Source of the DNA: Ancylostoma caninum
Lineage: Eukaryota; Nematoda; Chromadorea; Rhabditida; Ancylostomatidae
Reading direction: 5' to 3'
DNA: 64,000 nt
Assembly (NCBI GenBank): GCA_037903475.1
Contig: JBAJFG010000487.1
Coordinates: forward strand, 1 to 64,000
A model generated the notes under the pieces. It saw only the letters and a program-made list of their open reading frames with translations. It made no database searches and was not told the DNA's origin. Numbering within the stretch: the stretch's first letter is position 1; the number at the start of each line of letters is the position of its first letter. The translations under genes were made by a program, and so were the position numbers. This document shows, piece by piece, positions 25,430-37,890 of this stretch.

Positions 25430-28400
25430 ATGGCGTTTTGGAAAGCATTCATCGACCCACAGCTATTGATTTCAATTGTGCTCATTTTATACTCCATTTT
25501 ACTATTGGCAGTTATTTTTTTCTCAAAGTCACCCCTACTACAATCAGCGTTCTTCCGCATATTTTTCATCACAGGTAATTTCTCATCTTCATAACATCTC
25601 CAATATTATTTAGTATTAGTTTTTGAAGGAATTTTTGACGTCGTTGCTGTGATCGCCTTGGAGTGGACCAGGTCAGATATGCGCCTTGACTTCGGTCAGT
25701 AAAGAATAGAGGTCGCACCTGTGTACTCCTCACAATACGAATGGATCGTTTCAGGTCCGGACTACGAACTTGTCACGCGAATCGCAGCAGTTGTAGTCGG
25801 CATAGCTCGTCTAGTACACATGTTTGGATGCTTCTTGATGACACTAAACAGATTTTCAGCAGTTTGTTTTCCGGACATTTATCAAAAGGTGAGGCAAAGA
25901 TGGATCGCACGCTCCCACTAACTTAAATTCAAGCAAAATCCTCGGAAAAAAATGTTTTCTAATTAAGCTTAATAGCTCACATTCATAGAGAGATGTGTTT
26001 GTGGGAAAATTACTGAGCTCTTTTTTTAATGTTGCTCAATGGTTTAAAAACCAGGGGTGGTAGTAATTTGGTCAAAAGTGGAAATTAACAGATAACTTTA
26101 AGTGGCATCTAAATCCGACTTAACATTTCTGATTTGGAGGAAATTAGCAGGTAATCGTCACACATATAACACGAAATATCAAGTTCAAAACACTCGCTTT
26201 CATGGGAAACTGATCACTCGGCCGCTGGCCTACAATCTGGCATCACAACCTTTGAACCACAGTGCGCACGTTTCTGTTATTAAACGATGTTCATCTTTAA
26301 CCATAGGGTTATATAGAACAATGCAAAAACCCTTAACATCACGGGAATCGAACCTTTGACTACGCTCGCATAACCGCGCGTACTTACCACTGCACTACCA
26401 ACTGCACAGTGAAGTACGCTCCCGTTTCGTGCCGACAAAACGAGTTCAGTTGTATTCCTAGGAACATATACTTCCAGGTATCGATTGCGGATTTCTATAA
26501 AAAGTGTGACCTTGCGCACGTTTCGCTTCTTGTCCATTCAATTCTTTGGTGAGCTTACCAAAAGATACTCATCAAGTGTCGTAAACTTCAAAACTGCAAG
26601 AATGGCTCGTGTTTGGGTCCCACGTAGGATCGTGACTGCTCGTCCCTATTGGCAGTTGCAAGCAAGAACCAAGACCGTGCATGAAGCCAACTAGGGATTG
26701 ATTACACCCTATCTACCCCATACTCTCTATAATACTAAATTAATCCAAGTTAAGGTCTCTCGACCTTCCTATTAGCAGTTGTATGAAAAGCCGACCGCTA
26801 AAGTATTGTTTGAGGATTCATGCATATTAGTGACTAAGGATGATTTACCGCTCGACTCTCAGTTTGAGATAGGCATAGCTATTGTCACCTAACTCCTCTG
26901 CACGAAAGGTCTGAAAAACTATTTGCAAAACGTTTGCCTTGGACAGATCTTGATCCACAGACCGAGCCACTTAACCACTACACCACCCAATACACGCCAT
27001 GATTGTTCTTTGCATGCACATAGGTCAAAGGATTTTTCTCCCATCATAGGTCAAAAAGTTGCTTTGTAGCTCAAGCCACTGCTTGGGAATTAGCCGGTGT
27101 GATTGAAGCCGCCTATCCACTTGAATATTTGTTTGCAAAGCTCTGACATTACAGCGGAATTGAACCATCGATCGATTGCACGATGAACCAGCATCCTGCC
27201 CACTACACTACCACCCACCTTTTCCGTGCATGCTGAGAGATATGTGATCAATGATTTCTTGGCAAGAACGTACTGTTGGTAATGATCTTCCTTGCATCTC
27301 CTGCAGCTCCTCGTGAATGAATGGCATAATGTGGACATGCGCTCGGAGCGCGGTTGTGTCGGCGAAATCGCCAGCGAAATCTGCATCAAAATGTACCCTT
27401 GGTACATTTTGCTGCAGATTTCGCAAGGTGTCTGCGCCTCACAGAGTTGCACGCTCTTTCACGCGCACTGTCCAATTATTGACTAAGTCAGACTTAGCCG
27501 CAGCTCAGCACCGACTAAGCGCAAGCTGGAAATTTCGGAAAAAGATCAGAATTTCTCCCACTTAGATGCCAATTTTCAATCCAAACTTTCTTAGAGCGTG
27601 TATTGGGTCTTGAAGAACATATTTCCAAAAATTGAAATCTAGTGTTAAGTGGCACTTAAGTGGGACTTACACATCACGCTTAGATGCGAATTTCGGCCTG
27701 ATTACTACCACCCCAGGTGTGGGTGGAAAACGTCTAACATTCAACATGATGATTTCTACACTGAAAAACGATCTGCTTCCAAGTCAATCAGAAAGAAATA
27801 CTCCTTAACTCTGCTATATTTTTGTAAAAGGCATACTCAATTTGACTGACAAGCCTTAACTTCCCGTTTAGAGTATTCCTCATCCCTCAACTTCACTCAC
27901 ATCATAAAATGTTGCCCCTTTGACAAAATTCGCAATAATAGATATTGATGATTTTTAGTGGTGGTCTACGCGAATGGTTTACACTATGTTAGCCATCAGT
28001 ATAGTTTTATCGTGTGCCGTTTATCGACCACTCCTCCTTAACAAACTGCTTCATACGAGGATCAATGGCAGATGGAGAATTACTGGCACTAAAATACCCA
28101 TAAAGATAAGAGATCTTTAATACAACAGATAGTGGCCACTTCACGATATTCAATAAGAATGGAAAAGCATAAGTTCGGTGAGGTAATCTGTTGCAGTTCA
28201 TTCGTATTACGTGTTTCATTGTTACGTTCGTCTATGAAGTCGTCAGCATTGCACTGATAGCAATGACTATTCATGTCCTTCGAAAAAGATTTGCACCATT
28301 CAAGAGAAGGGCTCTCCGCCAGAATTTGGTACGTTGAATATGTTTGGAATGAACAAATATTGTAAGCTACTCAGTCATACTCAGTTATATATTTGCTCCA

Positions 28401-29625
28401 GCTAAGGTGCATGAGAGCCAACAGAAATTGTGAAGAGTTTCCATAAGAAACTGTTCTTGAGAAATGTAGCTCACTATTCAACGCAGGTAATTTCTAGGGA
28501 ATGGTGATGGTAACTGTCATAGATTGTTTGATTAATATTTCTGCCTGTATATATTATATAACTGATCTGTTTCCAATTTGCAAAATACACGTTGTATTTA
28601 CTCAGTGGCTCTATGACAACGTAGGTTTTGAAGAGTTTTCTAAATATAAATACGTTCCTCTTGTTATTAGTTCCCACTGGAACTACAGTAGACGGATATT
28701 GTCGAGTTCACTACACCCAGTGATCCGGAAAAAGTGATTTCTAGGAATATTAGCCTGCCTTCACAAAAGTTACTCCAAAGCAAAGTTTGAAAGTTCGTCA
28801 GAAACGCAAAGTTGTAAGATGGTCAAGGTAACTCTAATACCGACCGCCCAGTTGATCACTGGCCAATTAGCCACTCAGCAAAGTCGGGCTCGTTGCGTTT
28901 CATACCCGGACAGCTGATTAATTAGAGGGTGAGCCGAGTGTGAAGCGGTTTTGGCATGAGCTGGTACCAAACCAGCCAGATCGCACCAATTGATCTCAAG
29001 GCAATCTCAATCAATTGCCGTTTTGTTGCCTGCCATCATGCCGGCGGACGATTACTTTAACTTCTGACAAACATCACGGTAAGATTTCTGCCAGTTCTTG
29101 AAGTCTACTCCACCGAAACGAAGAATCATCTTAAATTGGTGTCGGAGAAAAGGAAATTCGCCAGATGGTGCTGCTTTTCCCACCGCGGTTGATCGCATGC
29201 CGCAACGCGACACAGGGTTGGGATTGCTCTAAGATCAATCAGGCGAATCCGCCTGGTTTGATGCCAGCCCCTGCCAAAGGCGCTTCACACTTGGCTTGCA
29301 CCTTTAATGAGCCGGCTGTCGGGGTGAGAAACGCCACTCAGCCAGCAAAGTCGGACATTTCGTATTACACTTGCTGAGCTAATGCCAGTATTTCGCCAAT
29401 ATCATGACCACGTACTTTCAATTTCAGTACACCCACTTCGTAATCCTGAACTTTATGACGAATTTACTAAGTATCATGATTCTAAGCGGTACCGTTAGAC
29501 AAGAAGTTCTCGCAAGATACATGAAAAGAACAATCCAGTCGACGACAACAAGCTCCCATGCTGCTAATACCATGGTCACAAGAAATCACCTACAACGGCC
29601 AAAGGGAATGTATTATCACAGTTAG
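25430..29625 (+). CDS. Nematode 7TM chemoreceptor (Srg/Srv-like), copy B
   Basis: Exons 25430-25574, 25629-25694, 25755-25888, 27959-28099, 28197-28328, 28498-28620 and 29428-29625 join in frame to 312 residues, the usual size for these receptors. The start MAFWKAF precedes helix 1 and no earlier in-frame start is needed. Helix 3 ends in FGCFLMTLNRFSAVCFP (Asn-Arg-Phe in place of DRY). Helix 5 contains VYEVVSIALIAMTI, and a basic stretch (VLRKRFAPFKRR) forms the third intracellular loop. The predicted site is the plasma membrane, probably of a sensory neuron, by analogy with the family. Copy A at 13752-19874 shares all boundaries and phases, so the two are a tandem duplication. The exon-4 donor at 28100-28101 is AT, not GT, which may block splicing. 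Intron 3 (2.1 kb) carries tRNA-like SINE heads. Confidence 0.82.
26340..26405 (-). mobile_element. tRNA-like SINE head in receptor intron 3
   Basis: On the minus strand there is an A-box-like TAGTGCAGTGGTAAG and a B box GGTTCGATTCCC at tRNA spacing. The would-be acceptor strands do not pair, so it is not a tRNA gene. It is probably the pol III promoter part of a SINE. Confidence 0.55.
26941..26995 (-). mobile_element. Second tRNA-like SINE head, decayed
   Basis: On the minus strand GGGTGGTGTAGTGGTTAAGTG is a good A-box region; the expected B box is degraded to GGATCAAGATC. It resembles the head at 27152-27220. Confidence 0.4.
27152..27220 (-). mobile_element. Third tRNA-like SINE head
   Basis: On the minus strand GGGTGGTAGTGTAGTGGGC (A-box region) is followed about 30 bases later by TGGTTCAATTCCG (B box). 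It has the same orientation and similar wording to the two neighbouring heads, suggesting one SINE family inserted repeatedly in this intron. Confidence 0.5.
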
Positions 29626-32600
29626 CTTGAAGATTCAAAATGGAAGACGGTATATTGCAGTTTTTACCTAGTTCCTTAACCTTTCTCCTATTTGCTTCAC
29701 AAATTTTCACGAAATGACATTTAGATCCTCAACATGCTGAAAATGATCAACACCTCAGTGACAAGGAGATGCGAACAAAAGAAGAACGGATATGTTCTTA
29801 GCCGAGGTCGAATAGCCTGAATGTTGTGCATACAGTTAGTGATGGAATTCCCCATAATCAATGAAAATTGTTGGATTTCACCCAGTAAAGCCGTCCATTT
29901 TGCTATTTACAAGGGTGGTTTGGAAGTTTTAGGAATGACAATGAAAACAAAACAAATCTAAGGTGCTCAATATTTTATTTAATAACCCCGTCCCCTCGAA
30001 GCGTAACACAAGTGCTCCGTTCTGTTTTTGATCTTTCACTTTCCATCTAGAATGAATTTCTCTGAAGTAGTTAGAATGACGGGAGAAAGCCACGATTAGC
30101 TCTATTCTTGGTCGGAATCTTGTTCTTGACGGGAAGCTGTTGAGATTCTAAGACAGGTAGAGGTACCAGGAAGTCAATGCAGATATATCGTCGAATGAGG
30201 TGGAGTTTTGGATTTCATTATTACACGTTTTTTGATCAGCCACAAAATCTACTTCAGCGGTCATGCCAATACGGAGCCACAATTCTTTTTTCCCGTTCAA
30301 ATCCGCGCGTTTCGCACAGGTTACCACAACGAAAGCTTCTAAAAATTTCGCTCAATATTCAGTTTCAATGACCTTTACATCGACCTCATGGAGCTCCCAA
30401 AAACAGACGTCGTCACCATTCCCACCTCAGTGAACGGTGATTTCTTCTTCAGAATCCATTCTTCGTGTCTAAGCTACCGTTTTAATTGCATCTTTTGTGA
30501 CCATAGTGTAGCGCTTAATCTGTTCTTCAAAATGCATCACTGTTTCGATTTGAAACCACATTCAACTATTCAAAATAATTTTTTTGATTTTCATGTTGAT
30601 CGCGTTCTTTTTTCCGAGATTAATTAAATGCGGCACTCATTTTTGGAAACGTTTTTTAAAGGAAGTTCGTCGGGCAAAATAAAAATTAATGACCTAGTAT
30701 AGATGCGCTATACTCCCTTATTTAGCACGCATTTGTATTCTATCTGCTAAATCCTTGTCGACGATTTCATTAACTTTTTCTGGTGTGGTCACCTTTTCCT
30801 AACATTCTCCACATGGCCTACTGTTTGCTCGCATCCAGCTCCGCTTGGTTTTCAGAACCCAGAAACTCGATTAGTTACGAGCACTTTCTTTTGTATTTTG
30901 TATCATTTTACGCATGAGATATCCATGAGCGGTCAAAATATTCATGTGTTTGCCCAAATAAAGGTTTTTCTGATCAAATCAAACATTTTGCAAAATGATC
31001 TCCGTGGGCAGGCATTGAATCTGGGAGTCACCACAAACGCGACATGCTCCTATGTTCAGGGTCCGCTGGGATGCCTTGCAGCAGCTAACAGTGCTGAAAA
31101 ACCGTACCTCTCAGAAAGTTCTCATTTTAGTCCAGGATATGATGCCTGAAGACCTCTTTCAGAATGTGTATGCTTCGATTGTCCGAACGTTCTTCTAGAG
31201 CTAGTAGAGACGGTTATGGGATTGGGGCTGAATTTCCAGGAAAATCAACGCACTACTAGTTGACAAATGATGACAGCTAGTACTGCTTCAACTGCACTTG
31301 CTGAAAGTACACGTAGTGCTCTTCATAATATTCTCTTGAAGGGTTTGTAGCTCATCTCACTAGCGAACAGGAACTTCCTCAACATCGAGGTTTTCACGAG
31401 GCCCAACGAAAGTTTGTATATTGGGCAAAGGTAACACCGAGACTAGGAGGCCTGCAGCAACGGCACTTGCAGATCACGAAGCTCACAAAGAGTTGTCTTG
31501 AACCTGTCGTTCCTCCTTCCCTAATTTGCTCGGTCTGTTGCAGTAGTGTGCGCTACCAGCAGCTTCGTCAAAAATTGGGTTTTCTTAAACCAGTGTGGAA
31601 TTTGCCATGATCAGCTCCTAGATGCTTGATTCTGGGGGTTCCCCTTCAATTCACAATATATAATCGAATCTAAGCTTGGGAATCAGTTCATCGCCGCGTG
31701 TTTGAGCTTCTACTAGCCCTATCCATACACGGCATCAATCGATATATCGATTACCTGGACAAAACCAGTAAACCTAAAGTTTTCCTCGACATTAAGTAGG
31801 TCATCTGAAAGACCTCTTGGAAACCAATAGGATAGTGACCAAGTCGTTTGGATTGGTGCAGTGCTATGGAAGTTATGGCAAAGCGACGTTGTGCGACGGC
31901 GACTCCGCGGAGCGACCGTCGGTTTTTACGATCCCGAGTATTGTAGGTGGTGGAGGTGGACCGAAAAGGAGGAACCCCATTCCCCCCCCCCTCCACCACA
32001 CCAAGAGTGGGTCGTTATACTGGCAGTCATTATTTCGACAGTATGACGTTGGAAGTGGTAAGCCCACCCATCGGGAGAAATTCGACAGCTCTGACGGACT
32101 AGGGAAGCTCCGCCCGCTGGCCACGTTGTTCGGAATGGACGAGTTCCTACAGACATGTAAAGAAAAACAGGGATGTGAAAAGAACACATCCAGATCGCAA
32201 TCTGTGTTGGGACAGCCCAGGAATCGCTTCACACTCCATAGAGCATAAGAGCCACTGGGCGAAGCCTGTGGAAATCGGACAATTTCGCCTAGTGGTTGAC
32301 GACCAAGGTTATCGACCAATATTAGGTGCCCTCTACCCTAACAAATCCGTTTTCCTCCCTGAAGTGTTACTCAAGTCAAAAAAAACAGTGCGAATTTCCT
32401 ATTTAAACTTAGCTAGCACTTTCACAACGGAGAAGTTGATGAAAGACAGTTATTGTGATGAAACCATTCTCAAACAACTTACGTCTCCACGAGATAATCG
32501 TCTCCACGAGGCAGAACTCCTAACTGCTAAGTGGTGGATCAACATGAATTTGCTCCTCAAAGAACCGCATAGTTTTAGCTGCAATACATCCAATCCCATG

Positions 32601-34060
32601 CAATAATTGCGGCTGCGAGTACAATGCGGAGAGACGGACAGGTAGAAGGAACTTCTGGAGAATGAGACCAAAACAGGTCTTCCGTCTGTTTCAGGTACCC
32701 TCTAGTCGTAATAAAGCCGAATTTGAAATAGTGGTCAAGATCCTGGCACAGGATACCGAAATGGGGTTTGCATTATGTTGCAGACCGTCTAGATTCACGC
32801 TACGAAGGCGAATGCTTTTGGATCATGCGGGAATGTCTCGCTCTGCATCAACCTCAGTTGTTTTAATCTACTGTAGGTACTTGAAGGCGAGGATCGGCAA
32901 AATTTCGTTTTCCTGATTTCAACTGAATGCGTCGCCCACGGTGACGCAATGGATAAAAACAATGGAAAAGTTCTTCGAAAAATTCCAGAACTCACGGCTA
33001 GGATCAACCTGGTACAGCGGTTACGCGTTTGCGTAGTCCACGATTTCAAATAACGCTATACCGTGTGTATCACACGCTGTCTTCTGCGGCTTCGTAGGAT
33101 TAAATTCATATACAAAGGTTTACAAATAATAGTCCACTTGATGGAGTGGGTAATGGTTTCAGGAAGTCTTAGTTGAGCCGCATGAATTCGGGCAGATTGC
33201 CTATCGTTGCTCATTATGCACGTGCGCAGCTCTGTTACCTGGAGCATGTTTTCTCTCCCCTACCTAAGCTCCGAACGATTTATCCCATATCTTGCGATAG
33301 AGTTTACATCAAGCTTCCAAACATGAGATAAGTTTTACTCATGTAGTTTGGATTCTAGGAAAGAAAAACAGGGATTGACAACATTCTCACTGGACTTTGC
33401 TACTACGCGTTATGGGTAAAGTCGCAGTTAACGCCTCCACTCGGTGGACTGTCGATAGGATGCGGTTGGTTCACTAACTCGTGGTACTGTAGCGGGAAAT
33501 TAGCCTTAGAACGTTTTTTCTTATGTTTGCATATGATACTATCCGAGCAGATCGCAGTCTTCAAAGTTCTGCAGAAATTAACTCACTGAGACGCCAGCCT
33601 AATAAAGATGTAACAATCTCTGCAAGCAAGAAGCAATCTGTCTACACGTAGAGATGTTTCCACTTTTCCAACAAACTAGAAGATTTGCTTGTAAGAATAT
33701 AAGCAGACTCACAGATCATTGCTTCTGTTCTCATTCTCCTCTCGGTTCGACTCATTCCAGCATCACTGCCATCCATGACAACTCGGCGGTTCTATACGGC
33801 TGTGAGTTTATTCCACACTGCTCACTCTCTTTCAATCATCACAACGTCTACTTCTCAGCTGGCCACACTGCTCTTCTACTGGAACCCTCGTAGCTGCGCA
33901 GGCGCGGCCGAAAATACTACCGAGGGCACTGAAATGTACACAGTTGCGGTTGCTGGGACGATTTTCTGTGGAAGAGCACTTCGTGGGGCGCTAATATATG
34001 GTCGACGTAAACGTGAGCTGTGTACAATAAGCTAATTTTCGAGCATAACCGCAAGCAACT
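29626..34060. other. Intergenic stretch, no gene supported
   Basis: Frames up to 148 codons occur, most notably overlapping ones on both strands at 31750-32320 and one at 32175-32606. They lack family motifs and overlap each other, so they look like chance frames in a somewhat GC-richer patch. A frame at 33775-34035 ends in a hydrophobic run plus basic tail and could be an exon, without support. Confidence 0.4.
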
Positions 34061-34085
34061 AGATATATAGATAGATAGATAGATT
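34061..34085. repeat. GATA-type microsatellite
   Basis: A short run of TAGA units, immediately before the G-rich MITE. Confidence 0.8.
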
Positions 34086-34101
34086 TATTATAACTTTAGG
34101 A

Positions 34102-34317
34102 TAAAACGGAGTTGAGGGGGGGGGTACTTGGTATAAGACGATAAAATGACCTGTCCTGCACGTTCTGACTTGTTAGTTGACACGTCCAGAACGTTCTGAC
34201 TTGTTAGCTCTCCTAACGTACAGTAGTTAACTAAAATGCCTACGAGTCAGAACGTGTAGGACAGGTCGTATTATTGATCAGCACCAAGTGGCTCCCCCCC
34301 CCCGCCAACTCCATTTC
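34102..34317. mobile_element. Hairpin MITE with G-run ends
   Basis: The left end (AAAACGGAGTTGA then a run of nine G) is mirrored by the right end (a run of C, then GCCAACTCCATTT). Inside, ACCTGTCCTGCACGTTCTGA is mirrored by TCAGAACGTGTAGGACAGGT. The whole 216 bp can fold into one stem-loop. The ends resemble those of the element at 45967-46148, so both may belong to one family. No coding capacity. Confidence 0.75.
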
Positions 34318-34360
34318 ACCCCCACTATATAAGACATTCGCGAGGTAAGGTTACGTCACC

Positions 34361-34549
34361 ATATATGACGCTGCCAACTAATTTGTTCGCGTAAAAATGC
34401 AAGTTGGGAATGAATGGCCACAATCCGGACCGTTCGGGGCATGGCACAGTGAAAATGAAATGGTGGCATAACTGGAAGCGTTCGGATTCTGCCATTCATT
34501 CTCTAATTTGCATTTTTGCGAGGACAAATTAGTTGGCAGCGTCATATAT
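34361..34549. mobile_element. Hairpin MITE, about 189 bp
   Basis: ATATATGACGCTGCCAACTA at the left is mirrored exactly at 34530-34549, and the pairing continues through TTGCATTTTTGCG-like bases; the interior partly pairs around CCATTCATTC. A TA duplication at the flanks is plausible but lies within an AT repeat. It is 43 bp from the neighbouring MITE. Confidence 0.78.
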
Positions 34550-34711
34550 AATACAAACTATTCCGGAAAATTACAGCTGATTATGAAAAATACACCATAA
34601 AGTATACATAGAAGCACACAATCTAATACTTTAGAAGGGCACGTGCAGTGATTTGTTTGAACAATGCGAAAATTTTCCAGCAGAGTATCAAACCTGTACT
34701 TAATTGCAAAA

Positions 34712-35054
34712 ATGCGGACCCTCTACGAGCAGTATATGATTGCTGTCTCATTGATCTTTTTGGTTTCGGATATGAAATCTTGAAGGGAAGTCCTCTTGTC
34801 TTGGATGGCAAGCTTACTAGCTTACAGTACCACAAAAAACTATGGAACCCGACGCAGTAACGGACAAATCTGGCGATTTCCTAGTCGACTTCAAGGAGGC
34901 GGAAAGAAAGGATACTATGGGCAACGTGTGGATACACGCCAAGTGTGGTGACTACGTAAGTGGAAGATATGTGTGTGGAATACCTTAGGGGACTAGGCAT
35001 CTTATTTCCAAACATCTCCAGGACGAGATTCGTGAAAAACTAAAAGAGGAATAA
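34712..35054 (+). CDS. Possible small secreted protein, three exons
   Basis: Exons 34712-34762, 34821-34955 and 35022-35054 join in frame to 72 residues, with introns of 58 and 66 bp, GT-AG borders (TTACTAG and ATCTCCAG acceptors, GTAAGT donor) and a final TAA. The N-terminus is MRTLYEQYMIAVSLIFLLTV, a fair signal peptide. The rest is acidic and basic (SGDFLVDFKEAERKD, then NVWIHAKCGDY) and ends DEIREKLKEE. I do not recognise the family. Support comes only from the open frame with matched phases and small nematode-like introns; a chance model is possible. The nearest downstream AATAAA is near 35305. Confidence 0.35.
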
Positions 35055-37073
35055 CTTAGCTACATTCCAGTGCACATTCGGATTTCCCGTGAACCTCCCA
35101 CTCAGCTCCTTTAGTGAAGAACCTGGTAGCGCAGATACGGTAAAAGCGCAAATTTTAGCTTTGGTGCACTTACTTTGGGACAATCTTCGATTTTAGGTAA
35201 TAGAAGTGGGAGCGATACAATTAAACGAACCTAGCGAAAAGTTCGTCGCGAATCTCAAATGTGAAGGCTAGAAACGGAGTTCATACGCAAAGAGAATACT
35301 CCAAATAAACAACAATTCTTCTTCCATTTAAAGATCGTAATAAAAATGTGTTAAAATCGTGCGTAAGGTTAAACGAAGACGAAAACACCATGGAAAATCA
35401 ATCAGCCTCCACTTTTTTTACTGTTTCCCAACGAAAAATGTTTTGGATTCACGCTTCTGACTGGGATTTCTTAGCATCAACCGTTTGGACAACTTTGCTT
35501 GGTTGCACTACCAATGAAACACAAATATTATCCTGGTTTGGTGATAATCCCTCATCCGACCACTCACTGCCGAGATGAGCGGTTGGAGTGGAGTGACTAG
35601 GGCAAAGCCGGGGTAAAAGATCCACAAAATTGTCACAACAAAAAAAACAAATAAGACAACAGGAACAGAATGAAAACAATGAGAGAGTAGAGGAACAGAA
35701 ACATCTGTTGAAAACAAAACAGAAACAGGAAAATGAACAGAAATCTAAAAATTGCGTACTGCGTTTGGTTTCTAGCAGTGGGGCCATAGGCACTGATTCC
35801 TGAATTACGAGAGGTAGCTGGAGCGTCGAATACCACGCATTGGAAGGAATTGAAACATGAAAATTTTCATAGTTACCAGTGAAGAGTTCCATACAGTTAA
35901 GGGAGCATGAAAATAGCGCAAAACCCGTAGATCAAGAGGAAATCTAGTTGCTGTAACAACTTCCATCGTTGGAGGAACGACTTGGATTTTTTTTTTCGAA
36001 AGCGATACTTCTCGCTCATTTTTAGTTTCACGTGGAATAAATCCGATAACAACGAGGGAAAGAACAATCCAAGGCGAGGTGAGAAAGTGCTGTATAATCC
36101 TGAGCAACCGTAATCTTGAACAGTAATCTTGCTCTCGATATTCTATAGGAATGAAATGAAATTCCTCGAGACCATGGTAAAAATTGTGGATTTCTGAGGA
36201 TGTAGGGCTCACCAGCACACCTATTGCCTGTGTACAGTCGTCGATCTCCAGCCCGATATTACATACATACTTCCTCCTGTTTTTGAACTTCTTTGTGTTC
36301 TCGAGTCAGCTCGTTCGAACTCCTTTTCGAAATCCACCCGATGTTAATCAAATCTTTTCATTCATGTCGACGACATCGGAGTTTTCATCAGAGCATTGAT
36401 GCGAGCTAGCCATCCTGAGGTGTGGACTGAACGAAGAATCAAGAAAGTATAGAAATAGAGCCGTACTGCCGAAAGTGAACAGCACGTTGTCAAAGAAAGA
36501 AAAACAAAAAAGAGCTTTTTTGCGGAAAGTGCAGAAGCGGCTGAGTCTTGTTGGCTCCCTTCACAACAATAAACACGTTTTTTTTTTCAGAAAACCAGAA
36601 AAAAAACCAACAGGTGAGGTTCCTCATACCTCACCTTTTGGTATATATCCTTCACTAAAATGCTAGAGTTCCAAAGAAGAGAGTTTGAGCAAAAATAGTC
36701 TTTCTGTCACCTTTAATCCATAACTTCCTTTTTCGCCACTTTCTTTGTAGTAAAAACAAGGATGGGAAGAGTGAACTATGGGGGCGGCGGTCAAGACGTA
36801 CGCCGCGACGCGACCGCGCCGCACGCGTATGCTTCTCAAGTCCAGGTTGTTTCCTCAATATCGACGTATTAAATGACATTGGTGGCCACCTCCTCGCAGT
36901 TTGCGGGTTCCGATAACATTCACCTGTACCACTCGAACTTAGAAAAGTTGAGCATATCCACGCAGAACTGCTCATACACTCGAAGGCTGCGGCCGCGACG
37001 GGTTCATGAATCGACCAATCACAGACCAGCCGTGTACCTCTTGTCACGCAGCCGAATTATGGGGCCGTATACG
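35055..37073. other. Intergenic stretch, no gene supported
   Basis: At 35610-35800 an A-rich plus-strand frame reads as a Gln/Glu/Lys-rich coiled-coil-like run; its antisense is a Phe/Leu-rich frame (35449-35892). Both reflect composition. The block at 36770-37070 is GC-richer, with CGCGACGCGACCGCGCC-type words. No family motif was found. Confidence 0.4.
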
Positions 37074-37890
37074 GTCCCGTCGGTGCCGCCTTTAAAATCT
37101 GCGAAATAAACGCGATGTCGCGTCGGAAGTGCCGCCTCTCCGTAACTCTGTTCAGCGTGATCTATTTGAGGTGAAAGCCACATATTCGGAATCAGCGCCC
37201 TCTGTTCTATCACAGGGGCTATCTAAAATTCAGAAATTCTGAAATTTTTGCGTCTATGCTGACGTCACAGCAGGCTGGCGCTAATGACACCCGGATGCTA
37301 GTCGAGTCTCACCTAATTGTATCCTCAGGTACCACCGACTCCCCGTAATCCCTGGAATTCTTGTAAAACTGAAGTTTTAACGAAATATTTCTAATACAAG
37401 AAAAATGTAGAATTAAGATGAACTTTTCTACCGATGTGAAATTTCACAAACTTCAGTATCGAACTCCAAAGCTTCGAATCTATTACCGTTTTCATTGAAA
37501 ATCAATGGCAGCACGAATGTCCATGAACAAATTTCTAAAAAAGGTTCTCATTGCTCATGACTCCACTTAATTTTCACTTTTTTTCAATTTTTTTGTTGTC
37601 AATCTTTCATACTTCCACGGAGGTCTAACGATTTTTTTCTAAATTTTGAGTATTGCCATCTTTTGTGGTTTGAATTCAAAAATTCACTGTTTCATGGGTG
37701 CAGAAAATTTAGTTTTTTTTGTGATTTATTCATGTTTTATCACTCCAACTGAAATGTTCCTGCTTCACAGGATAATTATTGGTTCTTTCACACTACCATT
37801 TACGAAGGACTAAAAACGAGTTTTTCGGATGTTCGGGTTTTATATGGGGAGGGGGGTTGGTCCTAAAGATTTTTTTCTACATTTGAGGAG

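Noticed and set aside
26340..27220. Functional tRNA genes in the receptor intron
   Set aside because: A and B boxes are present but acceptor strands do not pair and anticodon stems are poor; SINE heads fit better.
28100..28196. U12-type AT-AC intron in receptor copy B
   Set aside because: The intron ends in TTGCAG, not AC, and the start does not match the U12 donor consensus; a mutated GT is simpler.
31750..32320. Overlapping frames on both strands, up to 148 codons
   Set aside because: No transposase, reverse transcriptase or other motif could be recognised; the overlap argues for chance.
34648..34860. 70-codon frame crossing the proposed secreted-protein gene
   Set aside because: It uses another frame, ends in a stop and has no partner exon; the three-exon model explains more, though itself only weakly supported.
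35600..35810. Gln/Glu/Lys-rich coiled-coil exon
   Set aside because: A-rich DNA yields such runs by chance, and the nearest upstream frame would need an intron of about 30 bp.
35449..36218. Phe/Leu-rich minus-strand frames
   Set aside because: They are antisense to an A-rich tract, so the hydrophobic residues follow from composition.
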